DNA from: Actinomycetota bacterium | Lineage (GTDB): Bacteria; Actinomycetota; Actinomycetes; S36-B12; UBA10799 | Length of the DNA: 50,403 bases | Assembly (NCBI GenBank): GCA_963169255.1 | Contig: CAUJEJ010000059.1 | Span: 1 to 50,403, forward strand | Direction: 5' to 3' | Shown here: one piece after another, positions 27,706 through 37,034 of the stretch | Numbering within the stretch: the stretch's first letter is position 1 | Layout of the letters: the number at the start of each line of letters is the position of its first letter | The notes under the pieces: generated by a model | What the model was told of the DNA's origin: nothing | What the model saw: the letters and a program-made list of their open reading frames with translations, nothing else | Database searches by the model: none | Program-made: the position numbers and the translations under genes

Positions 27706-29202
27706 ATGACGATTCTGGCAATTGACGCAGGGACCACCGGAGTAACAGCGCTGCTCGTCAGCCACGAGGCAAAGGTGGTGGCCCGCGGATACACCGAATT
27801 CCCGCAGCACTTCCCCGCCGATGGCTGGGTCGAACACGATCCGAACGAGATCTGGGCCGCTACGTTGTCGAGCCTCGATCAGGTCTTGAAGTCCCCCGCT
27901 ATCGATGAACACGGCGCACCCACTGCCGTCGGGATCACCGACCAGCGCGAGACGATCGTGTTGTGGGATCGCGAAACCCTCGGCAGCGCACGAATGGCCA
28001 TCGTCTGGCAAGACCGCCGCACTGCTGGATTCTGCGATCAACTCAAGGCAGACGGTCACGAAGCCCGCGTCGCTGAATTGACTGGCCTGCGCCTAGATCC
28101 GTATTTCTCAGCCACCAAATTGTCTTGGATCGCCAAGCAAGAGCCGCACGTGTGGGCAGGCGTTAAGGAAGGCCGGACCGCAATCGGCACGATCGACTCC
28201 TACCTGATCGCGCGAATGACTCGCGGCGTCACACACGTCACTGATGCCTCCAACGCCTCGCGCACGCTGCTGTTTGACATTCACTCCGGCGAGTGGAGCC
28301 AGGAACTGTGCGATCTGTTCGGGGTTCCGATTGACGCACTTCCCGAGGTTGTGCCGTCCTATGGCCAGGTGGGAATGACTGACCCGTCGGTCTTCGGTGG
28401 ACTCGAAATCCCGATCGCCGGCATCGCTGGTGACCAGCAAGCTGCGTTGTTCGGTCAAGCCTGCTTTGAGGTGGGATCCAGCAAATGCACGTACGGGACG
28501 GGATCGTTCGTGCTCGTCAACACTGGCGACAAGATCGTCCGTTCAGATGCGGGACTGCTCTCGACCGTTGCGTGGAAGCACCCTGACGGCACCCTCACCT
28601 ACGCCCTCGAAGGCGCAATCTTCGTCACCGGATCAGCTGTTCAATGGCTGCGCGACGGTCTTGGGTTGATTGAGAACGCGTCTGAGACCGAAGACCTCGC
28701 GAACTCGGTGCCTAACTCAGCGGGAGTCGTCTTCGTTCCAGCCCTCACAGGACTCGGTGCACCTGACTGGGATCCGAACGCTCGCGGAGCGATCTTTGGC
28801 CTGACCCGTGGCGCAACCCGCGCTCACGTGGTTCGCGCAACCCTCGAGGCAATCGCGTTCGAGGTACGCGACGTGGTCGATGTGATGGTGAACGAGGCAG
28901 ATGTCTCGCTACCAAGATTGACCGTTGATGGTGGCGCGGCCGCGAACAACTTCCTGTGCCAGGCCCAAGCCGACCAGATCAAGGTGCCGGTGGTCCGGAG
29001 TGAAATCTTGGAGACGACCGGCCTCGGCGCGGCGTTCCTTGCTGGCCTCGGCACCGGCTTCTGGTCAAACAAGGAAGAACTCGCAAAGACCTGGCGTTCA
29101 GATCGCACGTTTGAGCCTCAGGATCGCGACGAGCAGTCTCACCGCCGCTGGCGCGTTGCGGTCGAGCGCACCAAGGGCTGGGCAACCGCCGTAAGTAAGT
29201 AG
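27706..29202 (+). CDS. glpK: Glycerol kinase (FGGY family)
   Basis: AIDAGTTGVTALLV, EFPQHFPADGWVEHDPNEIW, GIAGDQQAALFGQACFE. Confidence 0.9.
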   Translation: MTILAIDAGTTGVTALLVSHEAKVVARGYTEFPQHFPADGWVEHDPNEIWAATLSSLDQVLKSPAIDEHGAPTAVGITDQRETIVLWDRETLGSARMAIVWQDRRTAGFCDQLKADGHEARVAELTGLRLDPYFSATKLSWIAKQEPHVWAGVKEGRTAIGTIDSYLIARMTRGVTHVTDASNASRTLLFDIHSGEWSQELCDLFGVPIDALPEVVPSYGQVGMTDPSVFGGLEIPIAGIAGDQQAALFGQACFEVGSSKCTYGTGSFVLVNTGDKIVRSDAGLLSTVAWKHPDGTLTYALEGAIFVTGSAVQWLRDGLGLIENASETEDLANSVPNSAGVVFVPALTGLGAPDWDPNARGAIFGLTRGATRAHVVRATLEAIAFEVRDVVDVMVNEADVSLPRLTVDGGAAANNFLCQAQADQIKVPVVRSEILETTGLGAAFLAGLGTGFWSNKEELAKTWRSDRTFEPQDRDEQSHRRWRVAVERTKGWATAVSK

Positions 29203-29212
29203 CGTGGCGTTG

Positions 29213-29986
29213 CTACGACGCGAGGGGCGCGGAGTCTGAGTCTTGGGGTGCCAGCGGCGCAGCCTGACCGGCGTCATCGTTGGCACTCGCGTCCGCTGCC
29301 CGTGAGCGCTCGGAAATGAGCTTCTTCGCCTTGGCCGCATACATGTCGGAGTACTCCTGCCCCGACAACTGCATGATCTCGTACATGATCTCGTCGGTCA
29401 TGGATCGCAATACGAACCGATCGTTGTCCATCCCGTCGTAGCGTGAGAAGTCGAGCGGTTCACCAATATCAATCGCGATCTTGCGAACTCGCGGCAGCGT
29501 CTTGTTTGGCGGCTGCACATCACGCGTGCCGTGCAAGGCGACAGGAATCACGGGAGCTCCCGCCGCTAGCGCCATCCGGGCAACTCCGGTGTGACCGCGG
29601 TACAGCTTGCCGTCTGGCGAACGCGTTCCTTCTGGGTAGATCCCCAAAATGTTCCCGCCATCGAGCACTCGGACGCCAGTGCGTAGCGCCGCTTCACTCG
29701 CGTTCCCACCTGACCTGTCGATCGGAACCTGCCCGACGCCCTTGAAGAACGTCTTCATCCAAAAGCCCTTGAAGCCAGGCGTGGTGAAGTACTCGTCCTT
29801 TGCAAGGAACGTCATGGGCCGCTTGACCACAAGCGGCAAGAAGATTGAGTCCATGAATGAGTTGTGATTGATCGCCATAATCACGGGGCCGTCTGCCGGA
29901 ACATTCTCGAGTCCGGTGACCTTCGGCCGGTAGAGAACCCGCAAAAGCGGCCCGAGGAGGATGTATTTGAGTACCCAGTAGAGCAC
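29213..29986 (-). CDS. 1-acyl-sn-glycerol-3-phosphate acyltransferase (PlsC-like)
   Basis: NHNSFMD (NHx4D) and YPEGTRSPDGKLYRGHTGVARMA. Confidence 0.93.
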   Translation of the reverse strand: MLYWVLKYILLGPLLRVLYRPKVTGLENVPADGPVIMAINHNSFMDSIFLPLVVKRPMTFLAKDEYFTTPGFKGFWMKTFFKGVGQVPIDRSGGNASEAALRTGVRVLDGGNILGIYPEGTRSPDGKLYRGHTGVARMALAAGAPVIPVALHGTRDVQPPNKTLPRVRKIAIDIGEPLDFSRYDGMDNDRFVLRSMTDEIMYEIMQLSGQEYSDMYAAKAKKLISERSRAADASANDDAGQAAPLAPQDSDSAPLAS

Positions 29987-30224
29987 TGAAGTACTTCTCC
30001 TCTCACCGACGTTCGCTTAGCTCATCGCACGCCGAAACCCGGCGACTGCACGCTTACCCTAAAGCCCGAGCACCTGCTGCGGCAATGCACTCCACACAAC
30101 TAACCCATATGTGGGTGGTGTTATGGCGAATGCTTCGCGCGTGCGAGTATCTATGTTGACCAGCTTTTGGGCGCCGCGCTAACCACTGTCTAGGCGCCTC
30201 ATCCACACCCTCTAAGGAGAATCC

Positions 30225-30989
30225 GTGCCGCTGTTGCCAGATGCTGAGCCATTTGCTCACGACGGAAACAACATCGGAATCATCGTGAGCCACGGGTTCA
30301 CTGGGCAACCCAAGTCGGTGAAGCCCTGGGCAAAGCACCTTGCGAAGGCCGGTTTCACCGTAAGGGCTCCTCGTTTGCCAGGGCACGGGACCACATGGCA
30401 AGAGATGAACAACACGGTCTGGCAGGACTGGTACGCCGAGATCGAGCGGACCTACCGCGAGCTTGAAGCCAAATGTGACTACGTCTTCGTGATGGGCCTT
30501 TCGATGGGCGGATCGCTTGCACTGCGCCTCGCAGAAGAGAAGGGCGCGGGCATCAGTGGCATCGTCATCGTCAACCCCGCCGTCCACAGCGAACGTCCTG
30601 ACCGCCACCTCCTGCCGGTGTTGCGACTTGTCGTCCCGTCATTCCCGGGGATCGTCAACGACATCAAGAAGCCCGACCAAGACGAAGGCGGCTACACCAA
30701 GCTCCCGTTGAAGGCCGCGTATTCACTCACCCATCTGTGGTCAGCAGTTAAGACGGACATCACCAAGGTGGACCAACCCATCCTCGTTTACCGCAGCGCT
30801 GACGACCATGTTGTGGAGCCATCCAACACTGCATGGGTGCTCGCGAATGTTGCGAGCAAAGATGCCGAAGAGGTGGTTCTGCACGACAGTTACCACGTCG
30901 CAACACTCGATAATGACGCCGAGACAATTTTTTCCGGCAGCGTTGAGTTCGTAAATCGAGTCATGGCGACCAAAAAGGCGTCAGACTAG
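30225..30989 (+). CDS. Alpha/beta hydrolase, carboxylesterase/monoacylglycerol lipase-like
   Basis: SHGFTGQPKSVKPWAKHLAKAGFTVRAPRLPGHGTTW, GLSMGG nucleophile elbow, C-terminal DSYHVATLDND. Confidence 0.92.
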   Translation: MPLLPDAEPFAHDGNNIGIIVSHGFTGQPKSVKPWAKHLAKAGFTVRAPRLPGHGTTWQEMNNTVWQDWYAEIERTYRELEAKCDYVFVMGLSMGGSLALRLAEEKGAGISGIVIVNPAVHSERPDRHLLPVLRLVVPSFPGIVNDIKKPDQDEGGYTKLPLKAAYSLTHLWSAVKTDITKVDQPILVYRSADDHVVEPSNTAWVLANVASKDAEEVVLHDSYHVATLDNDAETIFSGSVEFVNRVMATKKASD

Positions 30990-30993
30990 CGCC

Positions 30994-31260
30994 ATGCATG
31001 ACAACGAATCGGCCGACAACTTCGTGCCGCCAGAGCCGCCGCCCATCAAGATCAACGATCCGATCACCGCAATCTGCCTGATCGGCGTGATCGGGGCACC
31101 CCTGGTGTGGGTGTTCGTTGGGATGCTGCTGACGTTCGAGCCCGCCCGACTCGGCTTCCTCTGCGTGCTGATCTTCGTCGTGTGCTTTGTGACCCTGGTC
31201 GTGCGAAACAAGGGTGGGTCGTCGCAACGTGAAGGCTGGGACGACGGCACAGCCCTTTAG
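30994..31260 (+). CDS. Small two-TM membrane protein, hypothetical
   Basis: 88 aa, PPEPPPIKINDP followed by two TMs; begins 4 nt after the hydrolase stop. Confidence 0.65.
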   Translation: MHDNESADNFVPPEPPPIKINDPITAICLIGVIGAPLVWVFVGMLLTFEPARLGFLCVLIFVVCFVTLVVRNKGGSSQREGWDDGTAL

Positions 31261-31264
31261 CGGG

Positions 31265-31298
31265 GACGCGTCGCGGAAGTAACTTCCCACGACGCGTC
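31265..31298. terminator. Bidirectional hairpin between convergent genes
   Basis: GACGCGTCG-c-GGAAG-taa-CTTCC-ca-CGACGCGTC. Confidence 0.75.
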
Positions 31299-31314
31299 TG
31301 CAACGCGATGAGCG

Positions 31315-32256
31315 TCAGTGTCGTGACAGATCTGCGGCGCCGACGAGGCCCGCTTTGTTTCCCAGCACAGCAAGGCGAATCTCTGGCAATGGACGCATTT
31401 CGCGCCCAGACAATGAGGCCATAAATGCACGGCGAGTTGCGCCCAGCAGGAAGTCACCAGCCTCACTGACCCCTCCGCCGATAACAAAACACCCTGGATC
31501 GAGTAGGGACGTAAGGTCAGCGATTCCTTGACCGAGCCAGCGCGCGAGGGAATCAAACGCAGCCAGTGCGACCGGGTCACCCTTGCGCGCTGCGATCGTT
31601 ACGTGTTGACCCTGAACCCCTTCTGGTGTGCCGTCCCCGAGGTCGAGCAGGATCTGCGCCTCGTTGCGGCGTTCAGCCGCGAGTAGTCGTGCTTCACGAA
31701 CCAGTGCGTTCCCGCTCGCGTACTGCTCCCAGCAGCCACGATTTCCGCACGCACACAGTCGTCCACCTGGCTCCACATTCATGTGGCCAAACTCTGCGGC
31801 GACGCCATGCGCTCCACGAAAGAGCGCGCCGTCGAATACCAGGCCGCCACCAATACCCGTGCCAACAGTGACGCAAACCATGTCTTTGGGGAGCTTGATC
31901 CCGCCGAATTTGTATTCACCCCAGGCCGCCGCGTTCGCATCGTTCTCGACCACGACGGGCAGGCCAACCTTGCTCTCGATAGCAAGTTTGAGTGGCTCGT
32001 CCTTCCAGCCAAGGTTGGGCGCGATCAGCACTCGTGAACGCAGTTCATCGATGAACCCGGCAAACCCGATTCCAACCGAGCTGATCTCATACTCAGACTT
32101 GTACTCATTGACGAGGTCGACAACGACGGCCTCAAGCGCCTCCGCACTGCGACTCGGAGTCCCTCGGCGATCCGACTGAAGAATGTTCCCGTCGGCGTCA
32201 ACGACCCCGCCCGCGATCTTTGTGCCGCCAATATCGATTCCGATGGCCAGTGCCAT
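31315..32256 (-). CDS. glk: ROK family glucokinase
   Basis: GIDIGGTKIAGGVVD, CACGNRGCWEQYASG ROK signature. Confidence 0.93.
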   Translation of the reverse strand: MALAIGIDIGGTKIAGGVVDADGNILQSDRRGTPSRSAEALEAVVVDLVNEYKSEYEISSVGIGFAGFIDELRSRVLIAPNLGWKDEPLKLAIESKVGLPVVVENDANAAAWGEYKFGGIKLPKDMVCVTVGTGIGGGLVFDGALFRGAHGVAAEFGHMNVEPGGRLCACGNRGCWEQYASGNALVREARLLAAERRNEAQILLDLGDGTPEGVQGQHVTIAARKGDPVALAAFDSLARWLGQGIADLTSLLDPGCFVIGGGVSEAGDFLLGATRRAFMASLSGREMRPLPEIRLAVLGNKAGLVGAADLSRH

Positions 32257-32346
32257 TGCTCACTCCAAAGTGTTGCCAGTTGATGAATGATCACGCTAGT
32301 GGCGCGAGCTCGCCGTCGCACCTGCGTCGCCTCGGGCGGTCGAACG

Positions 32347-32949
32347 TCAGTCGATGTCGATGTGCTCGACCCGCGTGGGCGACTCTTCAGCTGAGCCAAC
32401 AAATCCATCGAGAGTTTGGCGAACTGCCGTGGTGACCGCAGCCAGTGCTTCCGTGATTCCGTCCGCAGCCTCTGGCGACATCGTTTTCACCATGTCAACA
32501 CCCTGGCAAATCGGGCAACTGTCACACGTCGTTGAGTGGCCCGCTGGGGATTCTGAGGCTGATTCCGGCTCAGTTTCGCCTTCGGCGCTGCCGGGCGAAG
32601 ACGCGGCCTTGGCGGCCGAGAGAACACTCGCAGCGGCCTGCTCTGCAATACCTTTCAGTGTCTCCGCGAGACCGGACTGTTCCGCCCACTGTGCGAGCGC
32701 GCCTGCGAGCTTTACTGCTTCCTGGGCCGCTGTTCCGACGTCGACGGGGTTTGGTTCGTCGCTGTCTGCCGAGGATGCGTACCACCACGGCTGCTCAGCT
32801 GACTCCCCCGCATCAGTGCCAGAATTCTTCGATTCGTCTGCCGAACTCGAACCACTAGACGCCGAAGCCTCGTCTTCGGACGACTTCGTTGCAGCCTTGG
32901 GCTTCGTCGATCGTTTGGGCTTCGCGGTCTGACTCGTGGTCTCGCTCAC
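32347..32949 (-). CDS. Low-complexity protein with CxxCPICQ motif (DUF5304-like)
   Basis: Ser/Ala/Glu-rich N-terminus, CDSCPICQGVDMVKTMSPEAADGITEALAAV; sits between arsA-like and ROK genes as in other actinobacteria. Confidence 0.65.
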   Translation of the reverse strand: MSETTSQTAKPKRSTKPKAATKSSEDEASASSGSSSADESKNSGTDAGESAEQPWWYASSADSDEPNPVDVGTAAQEAVKLAGALAQWAEQSGLAETLKGIAEQAAASVLSAAKAASSPGSAEGETEPESASESPAGHSTTCDSCPICQGVDMVKTMSPEAADGITEALAAVTTAVRQTLDGFVGSAEESPTRVEHIDID

Positions 32950-32952
32950 TAC

Positions 32953-34152
32953 CTACTTGTCCTCTCGTGGCCACTGTTGCGGATCGGGCGTGAATGCCAC
33001 TTTGAGCCTGCCTGGCTCAAAGTGGGCACCGCTAACGTTGCATCGACGCAGCGCACTCGGCAACGAAAGAACCCGCCGATGCGGGCCAACCGTCACAACC
33101 AACTCGTCAAGTCTGCGCGCCAAATCGACATCGCCTTTAGCCACGAGGGGCAGCGCGATCGAGAGTTCAAAGTCATCGCCCACTCGTTTCACGGTGAGCG
33201 GGTCAGGCGTATCCACAACAGCGATTGGGTCAGCGTCTCCGTAGACCTGCCCGGCGAGTTCAGCCAACGCCTGCGGCCCGACTGGCTCAGCCGATTGATA
33301 TCCAGCGCGCCAGACTCGGATCGGCTCGCAGTCAGACTCAATCCGAGCAAGCTGCACGGCTTGCGCAGTGATCCACTTTGCTCGCCAATCATCAGCACCA
33401 GAGAGCGGGAAGATCCGATTGACGAGGACTCCGTCTACACGGTAGCCATACAGCGACAGCGACGTCAGTGTGCGGCGGGCTTCGGCGAACACAACAGCTT
33501 CTGGTGTGGTGACGAGCCGGACCGACGACGTCTCTTCCGTCAAAATTGAGCGCACGTCCGACAGATCGGCGTGCAGTGACTCGATCGCGTCAAGCACCCG
33601 ATCTTTCGGCATCGGCACGCCGCTGGCCTTGCGGAGGATGGGGCGTAGCAACCCGAGGACACGTCGCTCCGTCGGCCAGATTCGATCCATGTACCAACGC
33701 AGCGCATCAGGCAAGGCGAGCAGGCGAAGCGTCTCGGCTGTGGGCGCGCAGTCGACTATCACCACATCCCATTCACCGCTACGAACGCGATCCCTAACTT
33801 CGAGGAGCGCCAGCACCTCTTCGGCACCTGGGAGGACGGTGAGTTCCTCTGCTTCCATCGGGTCGACGCCCGCGGAGTCGAGCACATCGAGCAGGTACTG
33901 CTGAATCTCGCCCCAAGCGAGAGCAAAGCGGTCCCGCACGTCAACGTGGAGAGACCACAAGTTCGGCGCGACCTCAATTGGGCCTTGGCCGTAGGCGGGC
34001 TCTTCCAAGCCAAGCGCGTCGGCAAGCGAGTGAGCCGGGTCGGTCGAGAGCACCAACGTTCGCTTCCCCGCCTTCGCAGCGAGTGCCGCCGTTCCTGCGG
34101 CGAGGGTTGTCTTCCCCACTCCCCCCTTGCCGGTAAACAGCATTACTCGCAT
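32953..34152 (-). CDS. ArsA/Get3-family ATPase
   Basis: FTGKGGVGKTTLAAGTAALAA deviant Walker A, LSTDPAHSLADALG, VIVDCAPTAETLRLLALPD. Confidence 0.93.
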   Translation of the reverse strand: MRVMLFTGKGGVGKTTLAAGTAALAAKAGKRTLVLSTDPAHSLADALGLEEPAYGQGPIEVAPNLWSLHVDVRDRFALAWGEIQQYLLDVLDSAGVDPMEAEELTVLPGAEEVLALLEVRDRVRSGEWDVVIVDCAPTAETLRLLALPDALRWYMDRIWPTERRVLGLLRPILRKASGVPMPKDRVLDAIESLHADLSDVRSILTEETSSVRLVTTPEAVVFAEARRTLTSLSLYGYRVDGVLVNRIFPLSGADDWRAKWITAQAVQLARIESDCEPIRVWRAGYQSAEPVGPQALAELAGQVYGDADPIAVVDTPDPLTVKRVGDDFELSIALPLVAKGDVDLARRLDELVVTVGPHRRVLSLPSALRRCNVSGAHFEPGRLKVAFTPDPQQWPREDK

Positions 34153-34206
34153 GGAGTTAACCTACCGAGCGAACCGAACGAAGCGCATTCTTTGTGGCCT
34201 GGCCCT

Positions 34207-34644
34207 TTACAGGCTGTCAACGCGCGCTTTTAGCCCCTGGAGGGCAGATTTGATAATCAGCTTCTCAGCCTTCTGCCGAATCATCCCGATCATTGGAACG
34301 CTGAGTTCGACCATGAGGTCATACGTGACCTTCACAGATCCATCGCCATTGTCGGTGAGGGTGTAGGTCCCTTCCTGCGCCTTTATGACATCGCCGGATT
34401 CGAGCTTCCAGTCAACCGAAGTGATTCCATGCCAGGAGTACTTCAAGACATAGGTGTCATTGATGGGGCCTGACGCGAAGTGAAACTCCGCCCGATCCGG
34501 GCGCCCGTCGGGAGTCATCTCAAGGATGTCAACCGAAGCAACTCCGTCACTCCACTTTGGATATGCGGGCAGGTCAGCGATGACATCCATAATCTTCGCC
34601 GCGTCGGCATCTATCGTGATTTCGCCGTTAGTCCGGTCGGCCAT
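34207..34644 (-). CDS. SRPBCC family (polyketide cyclase/START-like) protein
   Basis: ADAAKIMDVIADLPAYPKWSDGVASVDI typical of SRPBCC; 145 aa. Confidence 0.88.
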   Translation of the reverse strand: MADRTNGEITIDADAAKIMDVIADLPAYPKWSDGVASVDILEMTPDGRPDRAEFHFASGPINDTYVLKYSWHGITSVDWKLESGDVIKAQEGTYTLTDNGDGSVKVTYDLMVELSVPMIGMIRQKAEKLIIKSALQGLKARVDSL

Positions 34645-34683
34645 GGATGCTCCTGAGGTTAATTCAACGTTTCCGCGATGGTG

Positions 34684-35466
34684 TCACAACTCGAGGACGA
34701 ACGGCCGCCGGGTGCCACGGAAATGCCCAACGTTGAGGCACTCTGTGCGCCCGATTCGGAATCGCGAACTCAGTGGCTGGTGCACGTGACCGAACAACGC
34801 GTAGCGCGGCTGGGTCTGCTCGATGAGCGCCAGCAGGGCTTCGCTGCCCACCTCAAAACGCCGCGCGACGACGTCGAAGGTCAACTCTGGAACAGCGGGC
34901 GGGATGTGCGTACACAACACGTCGACATCGCCGAGTTGGGCTAGCAGGCTGTCGAACTTCGAAACCGGAATCTCGTTTGGCGTGCGGTAACGCGACGGCA
35001 AACCACTTCCCACAAATCCAAATCGAACACCGCCACGGACCACCACTTCGCCATCGAGGATTCGCTGGCCAGGCAACATTTGCCTCGTAGCGAGTGCCGG
35101 GACATCGACGTTTCCGAGGGTCATGAGAGCCGACGGCGGAATGGCGGCAAATATCTCGCTGTACTGGCGCTCGATGATCGGGACGAAGCGCGCCATCCGC
35201 GAGTCTGGGTCCGCACCACCGCTGACTTCTGCCCACGCCGAAGCGGTCAGCGCGCGAGCCTCATCAAACTTCTTTGCCTTGCGCAGTTCGATGTACTTCG
35301 TGGTGATCTCCACCCCAAAGACCTCCGCGAACGCGCCTTGGCGAGGGTCTGCATAGTCGAGGTAGAGCAAGAGGTCGCCGAGGCAAATGAAGACGTCACA
35401 GTCTTCCGACGCCGCAGGCAAATCACCCACAGCCCCGTGCACATCACTGACTACATGGACCCTCAT
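34684..35466 (-). CDS. Metallophosphoesterase
   Basis: VVSDVHGAVGDL, CLGDLLLY, LCTHIPP, FGHVHQP. Confidence 0.9.
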   Translation of the reverse strand: MRVHVVSDVHGAVGDLPAASEDCDVFICLGDLLLYLDYADPRQGAFAEVFGVEITTKYIELRKAKKFDEARALTASAWAEVSGGADPDSRMARFVPIIERQYSEIFAAIPPSALMTLGNVDVPALATRQMLPGQRILDGEVVVRGGVRFGFVGSGLPSRYRTPNEIPVSKFDSLLAQLGDVDVLCTHIPPAVPELTFDVVARRFEVGSEALLALIEQTQPRYALFGHVHQPLSSRFRIGRTECLNVGHFRGTRRPFVLEL

Positions 35467-35708
35467 GACTTCGGGAGCGTATCCGAGTCAGCCGCTACAA
35501 GGGAAACACTCGATTGGCAGCGGACAGTGACCAGGATTCGCAAACCTGGGAGGGCAATAGTCCCTTTGGCTGATCCATTGGGCAGCTCTAAGGACGATTC
35601 AACAGTCGCACTCCGTGACCTATCGTTGATTTCAGTGCATTGAATTGGCCGCAAGCATGTCTCGGGGGATGACTCTTTCGGCTACACATTTGCGCTGTGT
35701 GGGGGCTT

Positions 35709-35744
35709 GTGAGGCCGTGGACTCTTAGAAGTCCACGGCCTCAC
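35709..35744. terminator. Perfect 15-bp hairpin in a long intergenic gap (terminator or end of a small RNA)
   Basis: GTGAGGCCGTGGACT-cttaga-AGTCCACGGCCTCAC. Confidence 0.6.
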
Positions 35745-35856
35745 CGCATTCTCCGCCCAGTTTCTCAGCGCCAGCTTTGACGTCCCTCATCAGCTCAATG
35801 GCCCATAGTGGGTCAACCGACTGGCCATTCGATTCACTTACTGGCACGGTTTAGCT

Positions 35857-37032
35857 GTGGTGCCACCAGTTTCCGATCGCGACGGTTCACCGCCACCGTC
35901 TGCCGCCTCGGCCCACCTACTTCTCCAGGAACTACGCGAAGTCGCGCGAGCCCTGCCTACCGGGCTCGATGAGGTCAGCCTCGCCGCTGCGATGCTCGCC
36001 GACATCCGTGTCCACGCGCCTTTCGATCGAGCTGTCGTCTTCACGTACGCCGACTCTGACCGTGCCGCACCCCTAACAGCCCTCGGTGACATACGCACGC
36101 CCTGGCGTATCGATGACCAACACTGGCTGCTCCGCCAAGTCGCCGCCTCCCACGCCTTCGGATCGGCAGATGGCTCCTTTGGCGACGAAGACACCGGGGC
36201 GATCGCGGCGCTTCCGCTTCGACTCGGTCGCCAACTCATCGGCCTCGTTGCTATCGAACGAGCGTCAGGTACCTGGTCCACAACGGAACTCGCCGCCGCC
36301 CAGAAGACCATCGATGACGCTGCCATCCAACTAGATTCCGGCCGCCTCTTCAGTGAAGTTCGGGCGCTGGCGACGATGGAGGAAAGGCGGCGCCTCGCCC
36401 GAGAGATTCACGATGGCATCGCCCAAGAGATCGCTTCCCTTGGATACGTCGTCGACGAACTGGTCGCAGAGGAAGGCGACGACGTACAGCGCCAACGAAT
36501 CTCTGCGCTGCGCGGTGAACTCTCTCGAATCGTCAGCGAACTCCGACTCTCGATCTTTGATCTACGTAGCGATGTGCAACCCCACACCGGCTTGGGTGCG
36601 GCACTGTCGAGCTACGTACGCCAGGTTGGCGCTTCGTCTGGCCTGACGGTGCATCTTGTGCTTGACGAATCCATCGATCGACTCGGGGTCGAGACCGAAA
36701 CTGAACTCCTGCGGATTGCTCAGGAGGCCATCACGAACGCTCGCAAGCACTCCCAGGCTCGCAACCTTTGGGTAACCTGCCGAGTGAATCCCCCCGACGC
36801 GTACATGCGGATCGCAGACGACGGTCGCGGACTCGGTTCGCCGCGCATCGACAGCTACGGCTTGGACATTATGCGAGAGCGCGCGCAACGTCTAGGTGTC
36901 GCACTCAGAGTTCGGGAGCGGCACGGTGGCGGAACCGTTATCGAAATCGCGCTCGGCTCCGCGCAACTAGGTTCGATCAAGGCTGACGCAGCAGTTCGTG
37001 CTGACGTAGCCACCTCCGGAAAGGGAGACTGA
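35857..37032 (+). CDS. GAF-domain sensor histidine kinase (HisKA_3/NarL type)
   Basis: GAF-like N-terminus; RRRLAREIHDGIAQEIASLGY; HATPase EAITNARKHSQA, DDGRGLG. Confidence 0.92.
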   Translation: MVPPVSDRDGSPPPSAASAHLLLQELREVARALPTGLDEVSLAAAMLADIRVHAPFDRAVVFTYADSDRAAPLTALGDIRTPWRIDDQHWLLRQVAASHAFGSADGSFGDEDTGAIAALPLRLGRQLIGLVAIERASGTWSTTELAAAQKTIDDAAIQLDSGRLFSEVRALATMEERRRLAREIHDGIAQEIASLGYVVDELVAEEGDDVQRQRISALRGELSRIVSELRLSIFDLRSDVQPHTGLGAALSSYVRQVGASSGLTVHLVLDESIDRLGVETETELLRIAQEAITNARKHSQARNLWVTCRVNPPDAYMRIADDGRGLGSPRIDSYGLDIMRERAQRLGVALRVRERHGGGTVIEIALGSAQLGSIKADAAVRADVATSGKGD

Positions 37033-37034
37033 GC

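Noticed and set aside
30103-30116. ACCCA-tatg-TGGGT palindrome between plsC and the esterase
   Set aside because: Short arms; could be an operator, but nothing else supports it in this window.
32953-34152. Arsenic-resistance operon
   Set aside because: Only an ArsA-fold ATPase is present; no arsR, arsB/acr3 or arsC neighbours.
35463-35654. 63-aa minus-strand ORF in the intergenic gap
   Set aside because: No RBS-like sequence noted, no domain, overlaps the metallophosphoesterase start region; treated as non-coding.
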